The notes under the pieces are model-generated. The model did not search any database. It was not told where the DNA came from and was given only the letters and a program-made list of their open reading frames with translations. The translations under genes were made by a program, and so were the position numbers. From Silvimonas soli (GTDB lineage Bacteria > Pseudomonadota > Gammaproteobacteria > Burkholderiales > Chitinibacteraceae): 64,000 bases of DNA. The DNA lies in contig NZ_CP106736.1 of NCBI RefSeq assembly GCF_030035605.1, positions 3,841,001-3,905,000 on the forward strand, given 5' to 3'. Below are positions 16,959-25,666 of the stretch, piece by piece. The stretch's first letter is position 1, and the number at the start of each line of letters is the position of its first letter.

Positions 16959-17038
16959 CTGGCGCTCGCTCCGCCTGGGGCCAGAGGGCAACCTCCGGCC
17001 AATTTGCGGATCAATAGCGACATCTGGGCGGGTAGATC

Positions 17039-18682
17039 TTGAAACCGGTTTTTGGTAGATATCTTGTGATTGCCCGTTCAGTCTCGTTCCAGACACGCGC
17101 TTTTCTGCTGCTGTTTACGGTTTCTTTCGTTGTCTCGCTGGTGATCGGGCAGTACGTCTATAGCCGGATGCAGGCCAGTCTGTATGAACAGATCGGCATC
17201 CGGGCGCGGGTGCAGGCGCAGCAGATCGCCGGCCTGCCTGGCGTTGCGTCTGCGGTTGCCCGACGCGATACCGGCGCCCTGCATGATTTGATCATGCCGC
17301 TCAAGGCGGAGTCTGACGCCAGTTACATCGTGATCGGCGATGAACATGCGCTGCATCTGATGCATACCGAGCCAGACGTCGCGTTGGGTAGCCCCATGCA
17401 AGGCGGCGATAATGACGAAGTGCTGCATCAAGGCAAAAGCACCATCTCGCTCAAACTGGGTATGCACGGGATGTCATGGCGCGGCAAGGCGCCCATTCGT
17501 GATGCGCACGGCAAAATTATCGGCGTGGTTTCGGTGGGGTATTTCCAGTCGCACATCGAAAACTGGAACCGTTCGCAATTCATGCCCTTGCTGGCCCTGC
17601 TCGGCGGGATATTATTGGCGCTGTTTTGCTGTGCATGGGTCTTTGCGCAAAGTATCAAACGGCAGATGTTTGGGCTGGAGCCGCTGGAGATCGCGCAGAT
17701 GGTGCGCCAGCGTGAAGCAGTGTTTGAATCCATTTATGAAGGCGTGCTCTCCATTGACGCGCAGCGCCGCATCACGGCTGTTAACCGGGCCGCACGTGAA
17801 ATGCTGGAGCTGCCGCAGTCGTCCGAGGAACTGGTCAATATTTCGCTTGATGAACTGGTGCTGAACTGCCCGTTTCTGCAGGTCGGTCCAAACGATGCAG
17901 ATCAGAAAGACGAGATTTGTCTGTTCAACAGCCTGCAGGTGATCGCAAGCCGCGTTGCCATTCGTGTCGACAAACAGGTGCGCGGATGGGTGATCAGCTT
18001 TCGGCGCAAGGACGATATCAGCACGCTCAGCCTGCAATTAAGTGAGGTAAAGCGGTACGCTGATAATTTGCGGGTAGTCCGCCATGAGCATGTGAACTGG
18101 GTGTCCACCCTGGCCGGGCTGCTGCACATCAAAGCCTATGACGAGGCTCTGAAACTGGCGCAGGCGCACTCTGAGGTACAGCAGCAGGTGCTCGACTATA
18201 TTTCCCGAACCTTTGGCAATTACCGCGTTTGTGGCTTGCTGATTGGCAAATATTATCGCGCACGCGAACTGGGGTTATCGCTCGGGTTCGAATCGGGTTG
18301 TGCGCTCGAAACCTTGCCCGATGCACTGGACGATGTGGAGTGGATGTCCATCATCGGCAATTTGCTGGATAACGCCTTCGATGCGACGATTGCAGCGGAT
18401 CACCCCGAAAAAAAAATCGTGCTGTATATCTCCGATATGGGTGAAGAATTGATTATCGAGGTGGCCGACTTCGGTTGCGGCATTGCGCCAGCGTTGCGTG
18501 ACCATGTGTTTGAACGTGGAGTAAGCAGTCATGCCGGGTCGGAGCATGGCATTGGCTTGTACCTGGTTAATAGCTATGTGAAGCAGGCGGCGGGCATGAT
18601 TACCATTGAAGACAACATTCCATATGGCACGATTTTCTCCGTCTTCGTGCCCAAGAAAAGGCCTGGCCATGCAGAACATTGA
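17039..18682 (+). CDS. citA: CitA/DpiB-type sensor histidine kinase
   Basis: 547 residues from a TTG start (a GTG at 17066 is an alternative; no ATG fits). Layout: TM1 about 20-40; periplasmic PDC/Cache sensor about 42-175 ending in the signature I-G-V-V-S-V-G-Y; TM2 about 183-203; cytoplasmic PAS about 220-320; His349 in the R-H-E-H-V-N phosphoacceptor box; C-terminal ATPase with N-L-L-D-N-A-F-D-A, D-F-G-C-G-I and H-G-I-G-L-Y-L-V. In the ligand pocket the R-G-K motif (Arg148, Lys150) and His109 are kept, but the position of the usual Arg is His106 (H-L-M-H). Ligand could be citrate or a related acid. The end overlaps the response regulator gene. Confidence 0.92.
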   Translation: MKPVFGRYLVIARSVSFQTRAFLLLFTVSFVVSLVIGQYVYSRMQASLYEQIGIRARVQAQQIAGLPGVASAVARRDTGALHDLIMPLKAESDASYIVIGDEHALHLMHTEPDVALGSPMQGGDNDEVLHQGKSTISLKLGMHGMSWRGKAPIRDAHGKIIGVVSVGYFQSHIENWNRSQFMPLLALLGGILLALFCCAWVFAQSIKRQMFGLEPLEIAQMVRQREAVFESIYEGVLSIDAQRRITAVNRAAREMLELPQSSEELVNISLDELVLNCPFLQVGPNDADQKDEICLFNSLQVIASRVAIRVDKQVRGWVISFRRKDDISTLSLQLSEVKRYADNLRVVRHEHVNWVSTLAGLLHIKAYDEALKLAQAHSEVQQQVLDYISRTFGNYRVCGLLIGKYYRARELGLSLGFESGCALETLPDALDDVEWMSIIGNLLDNAFDATIAADHPEKKIVLYISDMGEELIIEVADFGCGIAPALRDHVFERGVSSHAGSEHGIGLYLVNSYVKQAAGMITIEDNIPYGTIFSVFVPKKRPGHAEH

Positions 18683-19358
18683 TGCATTGATCGTCGAAGA
18701 CGAAGAGCGGTTGGCCGATATCCATGCCGATTTTGTACGCAAGAATTCGCGCTTTCGGGCTGTGAACCAGGCCCACAACCTGGCCGATGCACGCAAGCTG
18801 GTGCATGTGCTCAAACCGCACCTGTTGTTGCTGGATAACTATCTGCCCGATGGCAGGGGGATAGAACTGCTGGAAGACCTGGTCGCCGGGGATTTTTCGA
18901 CCCGGATCATCTTCATCACGGCGGCCAGCGATATGGAAAGCTGCAGCAAGGCTATCCGCTATGGCGCTTTTGATTACCTGATCAAACCGGTGTCTTATGA
19001 CCGGCTGCAAATGTCACTGGAACGCTTTGTGCGGTTTTTTGATTCGCAAAAAACCAATGCGCCGATCAGCCAGAACCATGTCGACGAGCTCTACAATCTG
19101 CAATCGAAGGATTTTCGCGGAGACAAACATACCAAGGGTATCGAAGCATTAACGCTGGAGCGGATCAAACAGGTTTTTGTATCCCCGGATGACGTATACA
19201 CCACGGAAAGTATAGCCCAGGCCTTGGGTATCAGCAAAACCACCGCGCGGCGTTATCTTGAGTTTTGTGTTGAGAGCCGTTTGTTGCGGGCAGAAATATC
19301 GTATGGTCATGTAGGTCGGCCAGAGCGGATATATCGAAAGCGCGATGGCAGTACATGA
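18669..19358 (+). CDS. citB: CitB/DpiA-type response regulator
   Basis: 229 residues. N-terminal receiver (about 1-120) with acidic pocket V-E-D-E, phospho-acceptor Asp56 in L-L-L-L-D-N-Y-L-P-D-G, Thr/Ala switch F-I-T-A-A-S and Lys in L-I-K-P. C-terminal helix-turn-helix Y-T-T-E-S-I-A-Q-A-L-G-I-S-K-T-T-A-R-R-Y-L, typical of the CitB subfamily. The ATG at 18669 overlaps the kinase gene by 14 bp, so the two are translationally coupled. Probably activates the cit operon, malic enzyme and porins. Confidence 0.93.
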   Translation: MQNIDALIVEDEERLADIHADFVRKNSRFRAVNQAHNLADARKLVHVLKPHLLLLDNYLPDGRGIELLEDLVAGDFSTRIIFITAASDMESCSKAIRYGAFDYLIKPVSYDRLQMSLERFVRFFDSQKTNAPISQNHVDELYNLQSKDFRGDKHTKGIEALTLERIKQVFVSPDDVYTTESIAQALGISKTTARRYLEFCVESRLLRAEISYGHVGRPERIYRKRDGST

Positions 19359-19388
19359 AAAAAACCGGGTAATTACCCGGTTTTTTTC
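19358..19388. terminator. Bidirectional terminator between citB and the porin gene
   Basis: AACCGGGTAATTACCCGGTT stem with a run of A on the left and T on the right, directly after the citB stop codon and able to serve the convergent porin gene too. Confidence 0.92.
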
Positions 19389-19425
19389 ATTCCTCAAAGG
19401 GCCAGTGTGGCGTTTTGATTCAGTT

Positions 19426-20601
19426 TTAGAAATCAGTACGGACACCGGTTAAAGCAGTGTAAGACGTTTGGTCGTTTTTGGCGGTAATCGATTTGGAGTT
19501 ATTCTGGAAGGTATAGTTGTCAGCACTGATTTTGGATATGTCGCCGCCATTTTTCAGGCCAACAATCGAGGTATACCAACGGGTTCGTTTGCTCAGTGAA
19601 TACACTGCACTCAATGAGCCTTGTTGCCCGGTCAGGCCGGAAATACCCAGCACGCTATTGGAGCGGCTGTACAGACCACGAACCTGAAGTTTCGGATTGA
19701 ACCAGTAGTCGCCGCTGAACACGTAGTTATTCCAGCTGCTGTCACCCGTTGGGGTATTGTTGGAGATATGTTCCCAACCCGCACCCAAACCCAGACCGAA
19801 CCCGAACTTGTAACTTGCAGCTAACTGATACCCTGCAACGTTGGCACCACCGGTGGTGTTGCTGCCGTTATTGTCCGCGGTGGAAATACCGCTGACCTGC
19901 TGGAAGGTCCGGTTTTTGGCGTATTGGTAGGCCAGCGAAGCGTTGAAGCCGCCATTGTTATATAGCCCTGACACATCGTAGATTGGAGCATGGCCTTTGG
20001 AATCCGGTGTGCCGTCCAGACCCGTATCAGCGCGAACCTGGAAGCCACTCCATACTGCGGAATCCCAGGACAAGCTGTCATTCAGGCGCGTTGATAATTG
20101 ACTGAACGTACCGTGGCTGCCTTTGAAGTCGATTGAATCGAGCAAATCGTCGAACATTGGTGTCAATTTGGAAATGGTCAGCGCATTTTTGTAGGCACTG
20201 TCGTAGTTACCAGCGCGAAAGGTGCCGAATTCCGGGCTACTGAATCCGATGAAGCTATTGCGATTACCCCAAACCCCGCCACCCATTTGTTTTGGGTTGC
20301 TGCCGTTGGTTGAGGCAGGAGCGGGATTGGCAGCGGCCCCGATGCCATTTTCGATTTGCCAGACGGTGCTCCAGCCATTATCCCATTTATCTGTGCCGCG
20401 AAAGCCAATGCGCGAGGATGAATCGACCAGACGCGCTTCGCCACTTACAGTTCCAGTCGGCAGGGAATGACCAATATCCCCAAAGTGATCATATTCAACA
20501 TCTTCACGCAGGGAACCATAAATGGTGACGTCTGCCATTACACATGGCGCAAGAAACGCAACTGCCAATGTGGCAGCCATTACAGCTTTGTCTTTTTTCA
20601 T
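19426..20601 (-). CDS. General porin (Gram-negative trimeric type)
   Basis: 391 residues with a signal peptide (K-K-D-K, hydrophobic stretch, cleavage after V-M-A, about residue 23). The mature start D-V-T-I-Y-G-S-L-R is the classic first strand of betaproteobacterial porins. R-I-G-F-R-G-T-D lies near 65, aromatic-girdle strands follow, and the chain ends in phenylalanine, needed for BAM insertion. The ATG at 20601 starts the signal peptide; the longer frame to 20676 does not. Convergent with citAB and divergent from a second porin; a citrate-regulon-type motif upstream suggests control by the same system. Substrate unknown, though an anion such as citrate fits the setting. Confidence 0.92.
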   Translation of the reverse strand: MKKDKAVMAATLAVAFLAPCVMADVTIYGSLREDVEYDHFGDIGHSLPTGTVSGEARLVDSSSRIGFRGTDKWDNGWSTVWQIENGIGAAANPAPASTNGSNPKQMGGGVWGNRNSFIGFSSPEFGTFRAGNYDSAYKNALTISKLTPMFDDLLDSIDFKGSHGTFSQLSTRLNDSLSWDSAVWSGFQVRADTGLDGTPDSKGHAPIYDVSGLYNNGGFNASLAYQYAKNRTFQQVSGISTADNNGSNTTGGANVAGYQLAASYKFGFGLGLGAGWEHISNNTPTGDSSWNNYVFSGDYWFNPKLQVRGLYSRSNSVLGISGLTGQQGSLSAVYSLSKRTRWYTSIVGLKNGGDISKISADNYTFQNNSKSITAKNDQTSYTALTGVRTDF

Positions 20602-20893
20602 CTCGACTCTCTGATTTGTTTGTAAAAACAGATGCTCCAGTATCTGCAGTGCGTGAATCAATGCGTAACGCTGCATGCCACTTGGTCGCGCGCGCGTAAG
20701 ATTGAATCACGCTTGATGGGCTGGCTTTATTGAAATGTGCATATCAATAGGGCCAGTTCTTTCTTTTAAATTTATATGTAGTTGGGGAATGCTGGATGTT
20801 GTTCTTTTTGAAAAACAGCTTATGTACCTGTTTTGTATTGTGAGTTTTAACTGTTGCGGCTTTTAGAGGCGTGATTTAGATCAAAAGACTTAT

Positions 20894-20912
20894 GTGGTTT
20901 TTAAGAACTAAA
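20894..20912 (+). promoter_or_regulatory. Putative CitB-type operator, copy 3
   Basis: GTGGTTTTTAAGAACTAAA, 293 bp upstream of the first porin start. Differs from copy 2 at only two positions in the 19-base frame. Confidence 0.4.
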
Positions 20913-21310
20913 TGTTGTTTTTGGTTTTATTGGTAATCCACAGGCAGGGTGGGTTGACTGAGGCGTTATTGCATGAATTTGCCAGTCATTGCACGTAACC
21001 ACCCGCTTGGCACACCACAGCCCTGAGTAAACCAGTACCTGCACGCGATAAAGCAACCAATCGGATGGCGTATAACGCCGCCGTCAGGTACCTGCGCTAT
21101 TTGTGATCCTGGTTCGATAAAGACATGCGACGGCTTGTACGGTGCCTCCCGGAAATTAATAGTGATGGATTCAACCGGTCAGTGATAACGGGATTGACGT
21201 GACGGCGAGCGTTGCGTGAATCGGCGCGGGGCCGGGGGTATGTCGTCTTCAGATCGGTTTATCAAGCAAAGCCGTTTGCTGTTGATTTTCTTTTAAGTTA
21301 ATTAATTAAA

Positions 21311-21327
21311 TTAACGCCATAAAAACC
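21311..21327 (-). promoter_or_regulatory. Putative CitB-type operator, copy 4
   Basis: On the minus strand: GGTTTTTATGGCGTTAA, matching GGTTTTTATG and the trailing TTAA of copies 1 and 2. It lies about 310 bp upstream of the second porin. Confidence 0.35.
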
Positions 21328-21636
21328 TCAATCGGCAATTGACTTCCATCAAATTAAAAATGATTTACTTCGATACATTTACATTTGCAAATGAATTAAA
21401 TATTTATGAATTGTGAATGGCATTGACTTATTAAAGCCATGTCCAATTGAAGGAAAGATAACTCCGTTTCAAGTAATGGCTGTCATTAGAGATTTATCAA
21501 ATTCCTGCGTCCGGATAGCAGGTGAGGTTGAAGTTTTTATCGCGAAAAAAACTGGGAGACCCGTGATCAGCTGTAACTGCATTCTTGGTCAGATTATTGA
21601 TCCGGCGTGGTGAAACATAATTTGGGGAGTTGAGAG

Positions 21637-23109
21637 ATGCTGTTCAAGAGAAAATTGTTCTATATAACGATGCTTGGCTGTTTTTATGCTTCGGCACCAG
21701 CTTTTGCCGATCAGATTTCCGATTTGAAAGCTGAAATTGCCGCGCAAAAGAAACAGTCGGCTGATCAGCAGGCCAAACTGGACGCGCTGGAAAAGAAACT
21801 GGATGCCACCATTCAGTCACAGCAGCAAGCTGCTCCGGCTGTTTCCCAGAGAAGCCAGGACAAGCCTTCGTTAGCCCTGACAACCGACCAGGAAGGGGTA
21901 AAGATCAAGTCCGATGATTCCGCACTGATGCTTTACAACAATGGCACCTCCAGTCTGCGTATTTATGGATTGGTTGAAGGTACGCTGAGCTATGCCAATC
22001 ACCAGACTGAATCAGGTGGCAACGCAACGGGGTATCAAACGGCGTGGTTCAGTGGTAACCGGCTGGGCTTTGATGCCAGTCACGCTTTGGGTTTTGGCGA
22101 AAGTCTGGGCATGCCGGATTTGAAAGTCATCTCCAAACTTGAAACCGAATTCGAACTCCCAACCGGTAATATGGATACGGAGAACGTGCTGTTTAATCGC
22201 GACGCGTGGATGGGGGTGTATAGCGATAGTCTGGGTAAGATCACATTGGGTCGGCAAAATACTTTGACCCGCGACTTTACCCAGAACTGGGGCGATCCAT
22301 ATGGCTCAGCCAGCACGACGCTGAAAGAAGGCGGCTATAGTAACGTCAATAATTTCAAACAATTGATTTTCTATTCCGGCGGACCAGACGGTACGCGTTC
22401 GAATAGCGCCATTGAATGGAAAAAGCGCTTTGGTGATCATATTGTTGCGGGCCTGGGTTATACCTTTGGTTCGGGCGGTTCCGGCGGCAGCGGGGATGTT
22501 GGAAACGGTGGTTCAACACCGGGCGATTTTACCAAGGGTACTGGTCAGGCCGCCTCCATTGCATATAACAAATTGCAACTGGGCGATGCCGTTGTCAACG
22601 CCAACGTCTCCTATGATCGGGCCAATATCAACGAATTGATTCATCAATCCGAACTGGTCGGGGGCAATATTGCCTATGGTCGTTTCCGCGTAAACGCTGG
22701 TTACCTTCACTACACCGCGCAGCAAGGTGATAACAATAGTGCCGGGACGCGTTCTGATAACGCCTGGACAATTTCGGGTACTTACACTTTTGGCCCGACA
22801 GAATATGCACTGGGCTACCAGCAAACCCGTGGCACGCATTCCGGCCTGAATGCAGCTGGTAAGGTCATTAACCCGTACGGTAATACCGAAGGGGTGACTG
22901 CGACGGCCGATGGTGGCAAGAACGCCGTTTATGGCTCAATCATGTACCACGCCGACAAACAGTTTGATCTCTATGTGGCGGCGGATTACTTCACCACCAC
23001 GGGCGATTGGGTTCTGGGCGATGCACAGGGCAACGGCATGTTGTACGGAACCGGGCAGGCATATAAAGGCACTGTAGAAGTGGCAACCGGTGCTCGTTAC
23101 AAGTTCTAG
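21637..23109 (+). CDS. Porin with N-terminal coiled coil
   Basis: 490 residues. Signal peptide with cleavage after A-F-A (about residue 24), then a heptad-like segment (about 25-62: D-Q-I-S-D-L-K-A-E-I, D-A-L-E-K-K-L-D-A-T-I) that can form a trimeric coiled coil in the periplasm. After a linker, a porin barrel follows: L-R-I-Y-G-L-V-E-G-T-L near 110, F-D-A-S-H-A-L-G-F-G, and terminal G-A-R-Y-K-F ending in phenylalanine. The coiled-coil plus barrel layout resembles DcaP- or sugar-porin-type proteins. GGGGAG lies before the ATG. It faces away from the other porin over a shared control region; a role in uptake of tricarboxylates or of the sugar used by the next cluster is inference. Confidence 0.9.
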   Translation: MLFKRKLFYITMLGCFYASAPAFADQISDLKAEIAAQKKQSADQQAKLDALEKKLDATIQSQQQAAPAVSQRSQDKPSLALTTDQEGVKIKSDDSALMLYNNGTSSLRIYGLVEGTLSYANHQTESGGNATGYQTAWFSGNRLGFDASHALGFGESLGMPDLKVISKLETEFELPTGNMDTENVLFNRDAWMGVYSDSLGKITLGRQNTLTRDFTQNWGDPYGSASTTLKEGGYSNVNNFKQLIFYSGGPDGTRSNSAIEWKKRFGDHIVAGLGYTFGSGGSGGSGDVGNGGSTPGDFTKGTGQAASIAYNKLQLGDAVVNANVSYDRANINELIHQSELVGGNIAYGRFRVNAGYLHYTAQQGDNNSAGTRSDNAWTISGTYTFGPTEYALGYQQTRGTHSGLNAAGKVINPYGNTEGVTATADGGKNAVYGSIMYHADKQFDLYVAADYFTTTGDWVLGDAQGNGMLYGTGQAYKGTVEVATGARYKF

Positions 23110-23195
23110 ACCTGCCTTGGCATTCGGTGTTCGCAGAGCACTGGAACAGGAATAGTTGGTTAAGGCCGGCATCCGTTATCAATATCAATATCAAT

Positions 23196-23225
23196 AGAAG
23201 CCCTGATTTATCAGGGCTTCTTCTC
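23196..23225 (+). terminator. Terminator after the second porin gene
   Basis: GAAGCCCTGA - TTTA - TCAGGGCTTC perfect 10-bp stem, followed by a weak T-rich tail. Confidence 0.8.
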
Positions 23226-23335
23226 TTCATTTTTCTTTTCAGCGTTTCCAGGTTGCCAATGCCAGCTGGCGCCCACTTGCGTCTGCTGTATCTGTCCAGA
23301 CAGTCGCTGCTGCCAGATTGCTGGACTATTCCAGG

Positions 23336-24208
23336 CTAACCCAAGAACACTTGGCTAGAGCGTGCCCAAGCCTGGCAAAGCTGCTGCTGCACGCCCAGGC
23401 CGTCAATTCCAAGGCGCATGCTGTCGCCCGGTTTGAGATACCACGGCTCGGGCTTTTGCCCCAGACCTACGCCGGGCGGCGTGCCGGTGCTAATGACGTC
23501 GCCGGGATAGAGCGTCATGAACTGGCTGATGTACGACACCAGTTTGGGAATGCCAAAGATGAACTGGTTGGTGCTGCTGTTTTGCACGCGTTTGCCATTG
23601 ACCTCTAGCCACAACGGCAATACATGCGGATCGGAAATCTCATCTCGCGTCACCAGCCACGGGCCGATGGGCGAAAAGGTGTCGCAACCCTTGCCTTTAT
23701 CCCACTGACCAGCGCGTTCCAGCTGAAATTCGCGTTCAGATACATCGTTGATCACCACGTATCCGGCAACGTAGTTCAGCGCGTCGGCTTCTTCGACGTA
23801 GCTGGCGGTGCTGCCAATGACCACGCCCAGTTCCACTTCCCAATCGGTTTTGACTGAGCCGCGTGGAATTACCACGTTGTCGTTGGGGCCGATGATGGAA
23901 CTGGACGGCTTCATAAACAGCACTGGTTCTGGCGGCGGTTCCAACCCCGATTCGCGGGCGTGGTCGGCGTAGTTCAAGCCTACGCAAATAATCTTGCCAA
24001 CACCGTTCACCGGGCAACCGATGCGCACGTCCGCCGGGACTGACGGCAAACGCGTCAAGTCAATCGCCGTCAGCGCGTTCAAGGTGACGGCGTCCAGTTG
24101 CTTGCCGGTGAGATCGGGCAACAGCATGGATAGATCGCGAATAACACCTCGCGCATCCAGTGCGGCGGGTTTTTCCTGGCCGATTGGGCCGTAACGCAGC
24201 AATTTCAT
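23336..24208 (-). CDS. FAH-family hydrolase, probable 2,4-diketo-3-deoxy-L-fuconate hydrolase
   Basis: 290 residues of the fumarylacetoacetate hydrolase fold. Visible: I-C-V-G-L-N-Y-A-D-H-A-R-E-S-G (about 75-90), P-V-L-F-M-K-P-S-S-S-I, the metal ligands in W-E-V-E-L-G-V-V-I-G, N-D-V-S-E-R-E-F-Q and S-T-G-T-P-P-G-V-G. In oxidative L-fucose pathways a member of this family cleaves the diketo acid to pyruvate and lactate; the neighbours (lactonase, SDR, mutarotase) support that role, though related ureidoglycolate lyase or acylpyruvase activities cannot be excluded. Last gene of the catabolic cluster, 27 bp after the enolase-superfamily gene. Confidence 0.85.
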   Translation of the reverse strand: MKLLRYGPIGQEKPAALDARGVIRDLSMLLPDLTGKQLDAVTLNALTAIDLTRLPSVPADVRIGCPVNGVGKIICVGLNYADHARESGLEPPPEPVLFMKPSSSIIGPNDNVVIPRGSVKTDWEVELGVVIGSTASYVEEADALNYVAGYVVINDVSEREFQLERAGQWDKGKGCDTFSPIGPWLVTRDEISDPHVLPLWLEVNGKRVQNSSTNQFIFGIPKLVSYISQFMTLYPGDVISTGTPPGVGLGQKPEPWYLKPGDSMRLGIDGLGVQQQLCQAWARSSQVFLG

Positions 24209-24235
24209 GAGGGCTTCTCTGTTCAGGTTGGCGGA

Positions 24236-25339
24236 TTATTTGATGACGAAGTGGGCCACGCTGCGCGCTTCAATGGCGGTCCAATCCCAGCGGATACCTA
24301 ATCCTGCATCTTCGGGCGGCAGTGCGTGGCCTTGCTCGATAGCGATGGCTGAGGTGGTCAGGTCTTCCAGTTGCGGAATGTATTCCAGCCAGGTGGCATT
24401 AGGCACGGCACAACACAGGCTCACATGCAGTTCCATCAAGAAATGCGGGCAAACGGCGATGTTGTGGCATTCGGCCATATGCGCGACTTTCAGCCAGGGT
24501 GTAATGCCGCCCACGCGGGCAACATCGACCTGAATGATGGAACATGCATCGTGGCGCACATAGTCGGCAAACTGGCCCGGGCTATAGAGCGATTCGCCCA
24601 CTGCAATGGGAATGCGGCTGTGGGAATTCAAGCGGGTGTGGCCAGCAATATCGTCAGCGGGTAAAGGTTCTTCCAGCCAGGCCAAGCCGATGGGTGCGAG
24701 GGCGTCGGCCCGGCGCAAAGCTTCGGATAAATGAAACGCCTGGTTGGCATCGACCATCAACTCAAACGCCGCGCCAACGGCTTCGCGTATGGCGGTGAGG
24801 CGGGCGACGTCTTCCGATAAATGCGGTTTGCCGACTTTGACTTTGGCGCCCTTGAAGCCCGCTTCTTGGGCCGCAACAGTTTGTTCAACCAGCGTCTCGG
24901 TGGGCAACTGCAACCAGCCGCCTTCGGTGGTGTACACCGGGATATTGGGCTTCGCTCCGCCCAGCAATCGCCACAACGGCAGGCTGCTTTGTCTGGCGCG
25001 CCAATCCCACAATGCGGTATCGATAGCGGCCAGTGCCAGACTGGTGATTGCGCCGACCGCCGTGGCGTGAGTATGAAAGAACAGATCACGCCATATGGAT
25101 TCGATTTCTACCGGGCTTTTGCCAATTAGCCGCGGGCCCAAGTGATCTTTCAGTAGCGCCATCACCGATGACCCACCTGTGCCTATCGTATAGCTGTAGC
25201 CAATGCCCTCGCTGCCGTCATCGCACACGATGCGCACGATGGGGGTTTCCTGCGTGACGAAGGACTGGATGGCGTCACTGCGGGTGGTTTTGGGGGGGAG
25301 GTTGACTTGGTGGAGGTGGATTTGGGTGATAGTGGGCAT
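24236..25339 (-). CDS. Mandelate racemase/muconate lactonizing enzyme family, likely sugar-acid dehydratase
   Basis: 367 residues, enolase superfamily. N-terminal capping domain (about 1-125) and a barrel with K-V-K-V-G-K near residue 165 (general base lysine pair), metal-ligand acids in V-D-A-N-Q-A-F (about 196), W-L-E-E-P-L and V-G-E-S-L-Y, then D-V-A-R-V-G-G-I and C-P-H-F-L-M-E-L, suggesting the His of the His-Asp dyad. Such proteins dehydrate aldonic acids. At 367 residues it is clearly shorter than the roughly 440-residue L-fuconate dehydratases of this superfamily, so substrate assignment is open; the cluster also encodes a split UxaA dehydratase. Confidence 0.82.
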   Translation of the reverse strand: MPTITQIHLHQVNLPPKTTRSDAIQSFVTQETPIVRIVCDDGSEGIGYSYTIGTGGSSVMALLKDHLGPRLIGKSPVEIESIWRDLFFHTHATAVGAITSLALAAIDTALWDWRARQSSLPLWRLLGGAKPNIPVYTTEGGWLQLPTETLVEQTVAAQEAGFKGAKVKVGKPHLSEDVARLTAIREAVGAAFELMVDANQAFHLSEALRRADALAPIGLAWLEEPLPADDIAGHTRLNSHSRIPIAVGESLYSPGQFADYVRHDACSIIQVDVARVGGITPWLKVAHMAECHNIAVCPHFLMELHVSLCCAVPNATWLEYIPQLEDLTTSAIAIEQGHALPPEDAGLGIRWDWTAIEARSVAHFVIK

Positions 25340-25401
25340 TTTTCCAATCCGGTTTTTTTAAGTGCCTACGGCACGTTTGTGAAAAGCATTTCAAGAAATT
25401 C

Positions 25402-25516
25402 GTAGCCCGGATGAAGCGTTAGCGGGAATCCGGGGGGCAATATTGGCCTTTGCTAATCCCGGAGGCTCATTGATGTATTGCAACCCCGGATTCTCGCTGC
25501 GCTTCATCCGGGCTAC
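25402..25516. repeat. B-type dispersed inverted repeat, copy 1
   Basis: Begins GTAGCCCGGATGAAGCG and ends with its exact complement CGCTTCATCCGGGCTAC; inside, GAATCCGGGG faces CCCCGGATTC. The element can fold end to end. Copies 2 and 3 lie in the other two gaps of this gene cluster. No coding capacity. Confidence 0.85.
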
Positions 25517-25556
25517 CAAACTACCAACAGCGGCAACACCAAACAGGCCCACGTGA

Positions 25557-25584
25557 CCAACAGACGACGTGCTTTTCCTCCCCT
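25557..25584 (+). repeat. C-type 28-bp repeat, copy 1
   Basis: Starts CCAACAGACGACGTGCTTTT and ends with CCTCCCCT; differs at two positions from 44049-44076. Confidence 0.6.
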
Positions 25585-25666
25585 GGAGGCACTCATGCCT
25601 TTCAAATCAACCCAGCTGGTTACTCATTCGCGACTGCTAACGCCACCAACCCGAAACACAACACCT

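Larger units (their letters stand above)
20602..21636. other. 1-kb gap between two divergent porin genes
   Basis: No convincing gene. Both ends are AT-rich and the middle (about 20940-21250) is GC-rich, without protein-like reading frames that I recognise. It holds two copies of the GTGGTTTTTA motif, one pointing each way. A 66-codon GTG frame at 21413-21613 shows no family character. An untranslated leader or small RNA cannot be excluded. Confidence 0.6.
25340..25666. other. Intra-cluster gap with dispersed repeats
   Basis: Non-coding. Contains a truncated left end of the A-type repeat (about 25361-25395, with TGCC-TAC-GGCA), a complete B-type inverted repeat and a C-type 28-bp repeat. Confidence 0.65.

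Noticed and set aside
21413..21613. 66-codon GTG-initiated frame upstream of the second porin
   Set aside because: AT-rich leader region, no convincing ribosome-binding site and no recognisable family; could still be a leader peptide, but support is too thin.
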